A DNA stretch of 64,000 bases from Lithospermum erythrorhizon (Eukaryota; Streptophyta; Magnoliopsida; Boraginales; Boraginaceae): positions 1 through 64,000 of the forward strand of contig JADFUC010001680.1 in the NCBI GenBank assembly GCA_019722365.1, written 5' to 3'. The position numbers were made by a program, and so were the translations under genes. Shown piece by piece: positions 59,201-64,000 of this stretch. Position 1 is the first letter of the stretch; every line of letters starts with the position of its first letter. Under the pieces are notes generated by a model. That model was not told the origin of the DNA and searched no databases. It saw only the letters and a program-made list of their open reading frames with translations.

Positions 59201-61501
59201 AATAATAAGAGAAACTGCATTTTAATGTTAGCACATATACACAGAACTAATAAATTGATCCATTGTGATACAATGATATTATAAAGAGAAGCTAAGGGAG
59301 TTAGTCGAATCGATATATAACAATTATCAAGTGTTTCGTCCATTAATAGAATAAATTTTACAAGGGTTTATAAGACGGGAGCCCCACAGTATGAGCGTTT
59401 TCTTTTAATTGTTGCATATTTAGTAGTACCTATTAAGGTTTACCCATTTGTTCAAATGTGAGGAATGTTTTTGAAGAACGACATGTTTTGTAGTACTAAT
59501 TAACGATTTGAATACCAAAATGTAACCTTCTCATCATTTTATTGCTCGACTTCAAATAAGCAAACCAATTTACTCAATAGGTTTTGAAAAATTCAAAAAT
59601 CACTGTATAATTATTTTACAAATTTTGTTTTCAACAATTGTAAAAAAGAAAAATTGACTAAAGTTTTCTCCTCTTTGACGAGTGTGTTATTAATTTGTCC
59701 CTCTATATATTTATATCCTCAGATCATTTCGTCGTGGTCATACAAATACTACTAAGGGAAATAGTTCAAATTCTTTCTTTTAGGACTTACATGTTTCCTT
59801 GCAATCTTGACGAATTCCGACTGCAACATGAAAAGAAGAACTAGAATAATTAGGCATTAAAATAATAATATTGGGACATTATATGTGGAATTGGAACATA
59901 AAGTTATGCCTGTTTGTCTTTGATACAAGCAAGGCCTTTATCCAAACCATCCTCCAACATCATAAGCTCTTTGTGGGTTAAAGATTGTATATCTTCCCCT
60001 TTGAGATGCCTGTTTAAAAAATACATTATGAAAATACATTGTGAATGAATTTGAGTATGTGTAGTGATGAATAAATGGGAAAACATAAGTTATTGAAGTA
60101 ATAACCTGAGCTCAATTTGCATCCCATCATTTTCCTTCTTGATCCTTTCAATTTCGTTGCTCAAATTCTGAAGACAGAATATCCGAATTCAAACGAGCAA
60201 ACAAGGAAATAAAATTATATGAAACAGTGTATTATAACGGAATATTCTGCAAATGTAAAAATGTAATAATAATGTATATTATTATTACATAAAAATAACT
60301 CTCGTCTAATAAAAATTTGATATTGTATTTTAATGTATATACCCCTTAAAAAGCACACCCTAAGTTAAAAAAAAAGAATTGATGTTTTATTAGTAAATTT
60401 TAAATATTTTCTATTACTAGTACTTTTTTTTTATCCTAGTAGAAGTGCCATTATTTATTAATCTACCTAATGTAACATCACTCAATTAATTAGGGATAAT
60501 ATATTATAATTTTCACTAAAATTAAATAACAAAGAATTTTCAGGAAGGGAATAATTTATTGTATTTTGATGCAAGAGCCAGCAGAGAACAATGTTAGAAC
60601 CAGATAAAAACTCAGACCTATACTACAAGATAGATAACCTAGCTCCACATATACATGCTAATCAAAAACTGAAATAATAGTTGCAGAAAATAGTTTGCTG
60701 GGTTTTTCAAGTAATGGGTAGAGACAAGATATGATTTTATTGCCAGATCTGTTGATAGATGTAACATCTAATCTAGTATTTTCCTATGAAAAGGTAATAA
60801 TTGACCAAACAATCAAAGGAAAAGAATGAAGCAAAAGATCTGTAACAAACCCTATTTCTAGATAGATCCAGTCCTAGAATTTATCTTTGAGTTACTTGAC
60901 ATATTTTTAGCAAACAAACTATGTTTTCTTCTCGAGGCAAAACCCTTAAATATGTAAATCGGAACAATAAAAACTATAAATGAAGAAATTAAATCAAAGT
61001 CAAACAAATCATATAAACAAACACACATAACTATAGATCTGCAAACTAGATTAACAAGCGGTACCTCATGCTTTGCATCCCATAGTTTCTTCCCTGTTCC
61101 TTTTTGGTACATATCAAGAACTTCAATCATCCTGAAATCCCAAATCGAATACAGTTAGATCAAAAACTAAAAAGGAACAAGCAAGTAAAAAACAATAATT
61201 TATTATTAAGGCCCTCAACCCCCAAAATCTTTTTTTTAGGTATAAAAATAAAATAAAAAATATTTCCAAAAGAAACAAAATAATAATACTTGGAATTAGG
61301 GAATTAGTCTTACGTTGTTCCAGGACTAATGAATTCATACATCTTGCCAGAACTGCCAAAGATGATGAGAGAAACCTTAGCATCACAAAGAACAGTGATT
61401 TCCTTAGCTTTTTTCATGATCCCATTTCTCCTTTTTGAGTAAGTAACTTGCCTGTTGCTTGAATTTTCAATCCTCTTGATCTCAATCTTTCCTCTCCCCA
61501 T
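53219..61501 (-). CDS. GLO: GLOBOSA/PISTILLATA B-class MADS-box transcription factor
   Basis: Seven exons on the minus strand: 61,501-61,314 (188 nt), 61,131-61,065 (67), 60,167-60,106 (62), 60,009-59,910 (100), 59,820-59,791 (30), 59,181-59,137 (45) and 53,386-53,219 (168). These are the sizes expected for PI/GLO genes and join in frame to 219 aa. The MADS domain is residues 1-60 ([20 protein letters not shown] ... [17 protein letters not shown]), followed by I and K domains ([20 protein letters not shown]). A His/Gln-rich C domain ends in the PI motif [14 protein letters not shown] (202-215). The protein specifies petals and stamens by pairing with a DEF/AP3 partner and binding CArG boxes. 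Intron 4 has a GC-AG border. Intron 6 is 5,750 nt and carries an LTR element. The coding sequence is intact, so the gene is probably functional if the large intron is spliced. Confidence 0.95.
53644..54905. repeat. Left LTR of the GLO-intron element
   Basis: Runs from TGTATCGCG to GCCTACA. It contains a CpG-rich block (53,750-53,985) and seven degenerate units of about 43 bp (54,118-54,422). The internal region starts AATGCCCCCTCGAACTGGG, which does not look like a common tRNA primer-binding site. Confidence 0.65.
54118..54422 (+). repeat. 43-bp tandem repeats in the left LTR
   Basis: About seven units of the form GGGCTTCAAAGAACGTGATT followed by CCCCGTAGCCTGATTTCG, each varied, with TTCCTATAG or TTCCCGCAAT alternatives in the middle. 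Five units of the same family are in the right LTR at 58,371-58,580. Confidence 0.7.
56150..58140. repeat. About 183-bp tandem array inside the GLO-intron element
   Basis: A unit with the order TTTTGATGGTTCTTCTT, ATGCATAGGTAGCTGACCCT, TTTTGTCTTCGGCACTTTGT, CATCCGAGCA, a CTCTGGAACA stretch and TTGGTACGTTTGATC repeats. The GACC landmark falls at about 56,301, 56,481, 56,668, 56,850, 57,031, 57,215, 57,709, 57,891 and 58,072. Spacing is 180-187 bp except for one interruption (about 57,370-57,600). The units are strongly diverged. ORFs on both strands are shadows of the array. Confidence 0.8.
58190..59036. repeat. Right LTR (partial) of the GLO-intron element
   Basis: Matches the left LTR from the 43-bp repeats (58,371 on) to the end at TCTACA. 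The left border is unclear: the sequence before 58,371 does not match the start of the left LTR, so this LTR is either truncated or highly diverged. Confidence 0.6.
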
Positions 61502-61555
61502 ATTATCTAGGTATGTCTAAAATGAGGTTCTTGAATATTTTGTTGCTTGTATGTT

Positions 61556-61570
61556 TTGAATATATAAAGA
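61556..61570 (-). promoter_or_regulatory. TATA box candidate of GLO
   Basis: On the minus strand CTTTATATATTC lies about 60 bp upstream of the ATG. No consensus CArG box was found by eye in the first 300 bp. Confidence 0.5.
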
Positions 61571-62639
61571 GAGGATGAAGAGATAATAATATAGAGGGTT
61601 GATGAAAATTACATTACTTGATAAGTATTTCAAAGGGTGAAAAGGTAACATTATGGTATTTCTATTCTAGGTTTGTCAGACATAAGTCTTTTCGAGTTGC
61701 TGAATAAAGTTGCTGCATTTTTGGATTCTTGACAATGCCAAGCCAACTGGCTGGTAACATTGTTCCTTCAATTTTTTCCCACTAAGTAATTAATTTTATT
61801 TGTTTTGATGCACCTCAAAATCATTCGTTTGATTTGTGCGTGTTGAATTTGGTGGAGAGGGCTTGATATTAACTTGTGTGAACGGGAAAGTGATAATTGT
61901 TGCTTTAGGTCCTCATAAATGTTATTGGGATGTACATTATTCTAGGATAGTTTGGGAGTATAGATTTTAGCCAGGTATTACATAAAATTTATTAGGTTAG
62001 AGAGTTAGAGGGTAGGATTAGTTCGACGAAGAGGAAAATCTATGTATAAAAAATGATTGTAACAATATATATATATATATAGATTATTTACATGTTCTGA
62101 GTTTGCCGAAGTCTATCTACCACTAAGAGCATTTGGTTGAAAATGGTAATGTGATAAACAATTGTTGCTGACAAAAGTGCTCACCTTTTTAATGGAATAC
62201 TAGTAAAACTAATGGAATAATAGTAAAACATACGTTCATTGCACGTAAGTATTTATACTTCAAATATTTAAACTGAAATAATAAATAAGTGATTAACTAT
62301 TTAGATAAATTTATAAATTATACTTTTGATTTATATTATAACTCATTTTGTTCATAGTTATATGACCAATTTAATTTTTTAACAATATAATTTTAATAAT
62401 AGATTTAAAAGTTTTGTTACCGTTATGTAATAATAAAATGCACGCATGTTATTAAAAATGCACCTTATATTATTATAATTTTAATGAATTTTCAAGGTTT
62501 AATAAAAGAATGCGGCGTTATAATTTTTATTTATTGTTAGAAAACATACTTTTCACTTTTAATTAAAAATGCACCTTATGTTATTTTATTTATTGTTGGA
62601 AAACATCATTTTTTAATTGATTAGTAGTACTCCCTCCAT
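61571..62639. other. GLO upstream region
   Basis: Noncoding. It contains a short direct duplication: TTAAAAATGCACCTTAT at about 62,451 and 62,562, and TTTATTTATTGTT-GAAAACAT at about 62,527 and 62,585. A (TA)n run lies at about 62,068-62,081. No ORF of interest. Confidence 0.5.
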
Positions 62640-62886
62640 CCACAGCAAGATTGCCCACTTTTTTTATAGTTGCTAAGCTTTCAAGCAGTCTGAAATATAT
62701 TTATTTGTGTTGTATAATATTTTATAAAAAAATATATCGATGGAAAGAGTTTGAAGTATATTTTTATTGATATAGTTTTTGCTCCAGTATTATAAAATAC
62801 AAACAAAAATATATATACGGTCAAAAGTTCAAGAGGAAATATAACAAAAATTCGAAAGTGAATGATCTTTAATAGAGATGGAGACA
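62640..62886. mobile_element. Stowaway-type MITE upstream of GLO
   Basis: TA-CTCCCTCCATCCACAGCAAG at the left and, inverted, TA-TGTCTCCATCTCTATTAAAG at the right; both continue GAT-C-CACTTT. TA flanks at 62,638-62,639 and 62,887-62,888. 247 bp. The 68-codon minus frame over it is not a gene. Confidence 0.7.
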
Positions 62887-62888
62887 TA

Positions 62889-63748
62889 AGTGATAAGTAG
62901 TTCTCTTATTCAATTTTATTTTATGTATTCATTTAACATATTTTAATTGATGATAATTTCGATAATATAATATTTACTAATGAATAATATAAAGATATTT
63001 TTGAAATTCTCTCGATTTTAATACCTTGAAATGGCAGCGAGGCCACACGTTAGATGTCATTCTTAAATATGTGAAATACTCCAAATGAATTATATTGAAG
63101 ATCAATGGAATAAAGATGACATATCTCTTTTAAAAACTATATCTTGTGCAATAATTTTTTAATAAAAAGTTAAATATCAATAGTATATATGTGATTAATA
63201 TTACTTGGAGTCTATTTAGGAGAACATAAATTTAGCAGTAAAACTTGGTGCTTATAAATGGTATAATTTTATTTTACGCTAATTCAAATAGAAGCGTATA
63301 GCAGCTCGCCATGAAACATTGCATGCGATATGTGTTAGTTAATGAAAAGCATGGAAATGCATGCATCTTACTCTGTTTTATATAGTATCACGATCAAATA
63401 TACTACTTTATAGGATGATCGGCGATGTGTAACTATGAGCATTGCCTGATATATATGAGATTCTAGATAAGACTACATTAACGATATGGACACTTTTAAA
63501 GCTTTTGATATAAATAACAAACTTTAATATATTAAAAGGTTCTGAAGGGATTCGAATAGAAGATGAGAGTCTTGATTTGTGCATTGAATGTTAAATCGAT
63601 AAAATTGGATTATACCTATCGTATAAATGATAGATTATTAGTTTTTAGACCGTAATGTCGATGAATTAAATTTCATATAGAGTTAAAATTAATATAAGTA
63701 TTATTATGACAATATATACTCTAATTTAGATTACTAATTACTAATCAA
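62889..63748. other. Intergenic upstream of GLO, nothing recognised
   Basis: AT-rich; no ORF, repeat or RNA gene could be supported. Confidence 0.5.
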
Positions 63749-63750
63749 TA

Positions 63751-64000
63751 CTCCCTCCATTTTTTTAAGTTTTGGTTTTAGGCGTTTCTTGGCGTGGATT
63801 AAGAAAAAGAAAAAGTTGTCAAAAAATGCAGTGAAAATGTAGAATGACAATCAATTGAAACAATATCATTGGTTGATTGTTAATTTAAAGATAAAAAGTA
63901 GTCAAAAAGTACATTAAAAATGTAAAAATGCTATTTATTATTCTAAAACGACAATTAAAAAAAAATTTATTTTGCTAAAACATCAACTGAAAAAACGGAA
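63751..64000. mobile_element. Stowaway-type MITE, cut by the window end
   Basis: Starts TA-CTCCCTCCATTTTTTTAAG and continues to the last base; the final AAAAAACGGAA is what would precede a GGAGTA terminus just outside the window. Confidence 0.55.

Noticed and set aside
61310..61501. 63-aa truncated MADS protein
   Set aside because: It is only exon 1 of GLO; the remaining six exons are present with family-typical lengths.
1..64000. tRNA, rRNA, CRISPR or bacterial operon features
   Set aside because: None could be seen; the window is plant nuclear DNA and no cloverleaf-type A/B box pair was convincing by eye.

Overview
This window is a stretch of flowering-plant nuclear genome. It is AT-rich with intron-split genes, Stowaway, hAT and Mutator-type MITEs, long TTA microsatellites and nested LTR retrotransposons. 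The floral B-class MADS gene at the right end is of the GLOBOSA/PISTILLATA type and ends in a PI motif close to the Antirrhinum GLO one. This suggests an asterid, probably Lamiales; the species cannot be fixed from the sequence.

Bases 1-19,600 are almost entirely decayed transposon. The minus strand of 1-3,600 is a rotted Ty1/copia polyprotein in the order gag, integrase, RT, RNase H. A probable Ty3/gypsy protease remnant lies near 7.2-7.5 kb. Degenerate tandem repeats lie at 9.4-11.4 kb. A CACTA (En/Spm) Tnp2 transposase pseudogene lies on the minus strand at 15.4-16.3 kb, followed by low-complexity and G-rich sequence.

Bases 20,400-40,350 are gene-bearing. In order they hold: a small secreted protein with four CX3C cysteine pairs; an intronless C2H2 zinc-finger repressor with an EAR motif (minus); a 2.35-kb Mutator-like element with a 9-bp target duplication carrying a broken GRF zinc-finger gene and a PB1-like fragment; a SnRK1 beta-subunit pseudogene that keeps its introns; and an intact four-exon MATH-BTB (BPM) gene, whose product family serves as Cullin3 substrate adaptors.

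Bases 41,800-52,900 hold about 1 kb of TTA/ATT repeats plus an (AC)n run, then LTR-derived sequence. The latter includes a non-autonomous element with long LTRs (46,794 to about 52,885) that has another element inserted in its 3' LTR.

Bases 53,219-61,501 (minus) are a complete seven-exon GLOBOSA/PISTILLATA gene encoding 219 aa. Its last intron is 5.75 kb because a 5.4-kb LTR element, flanked by AGTAG target duplications and holding a 183-bp tandem array, has inserted there. The right edge (61.5-64 kb) is the GLO upstream region with two Stowaway-type MITEs.

The supported host genes (secreted cysteine-rich protein, C2H2 repressor, BPM adaptor, GLO) are independent loci; nothing in the sequence shows that they form a cluster or pathway.
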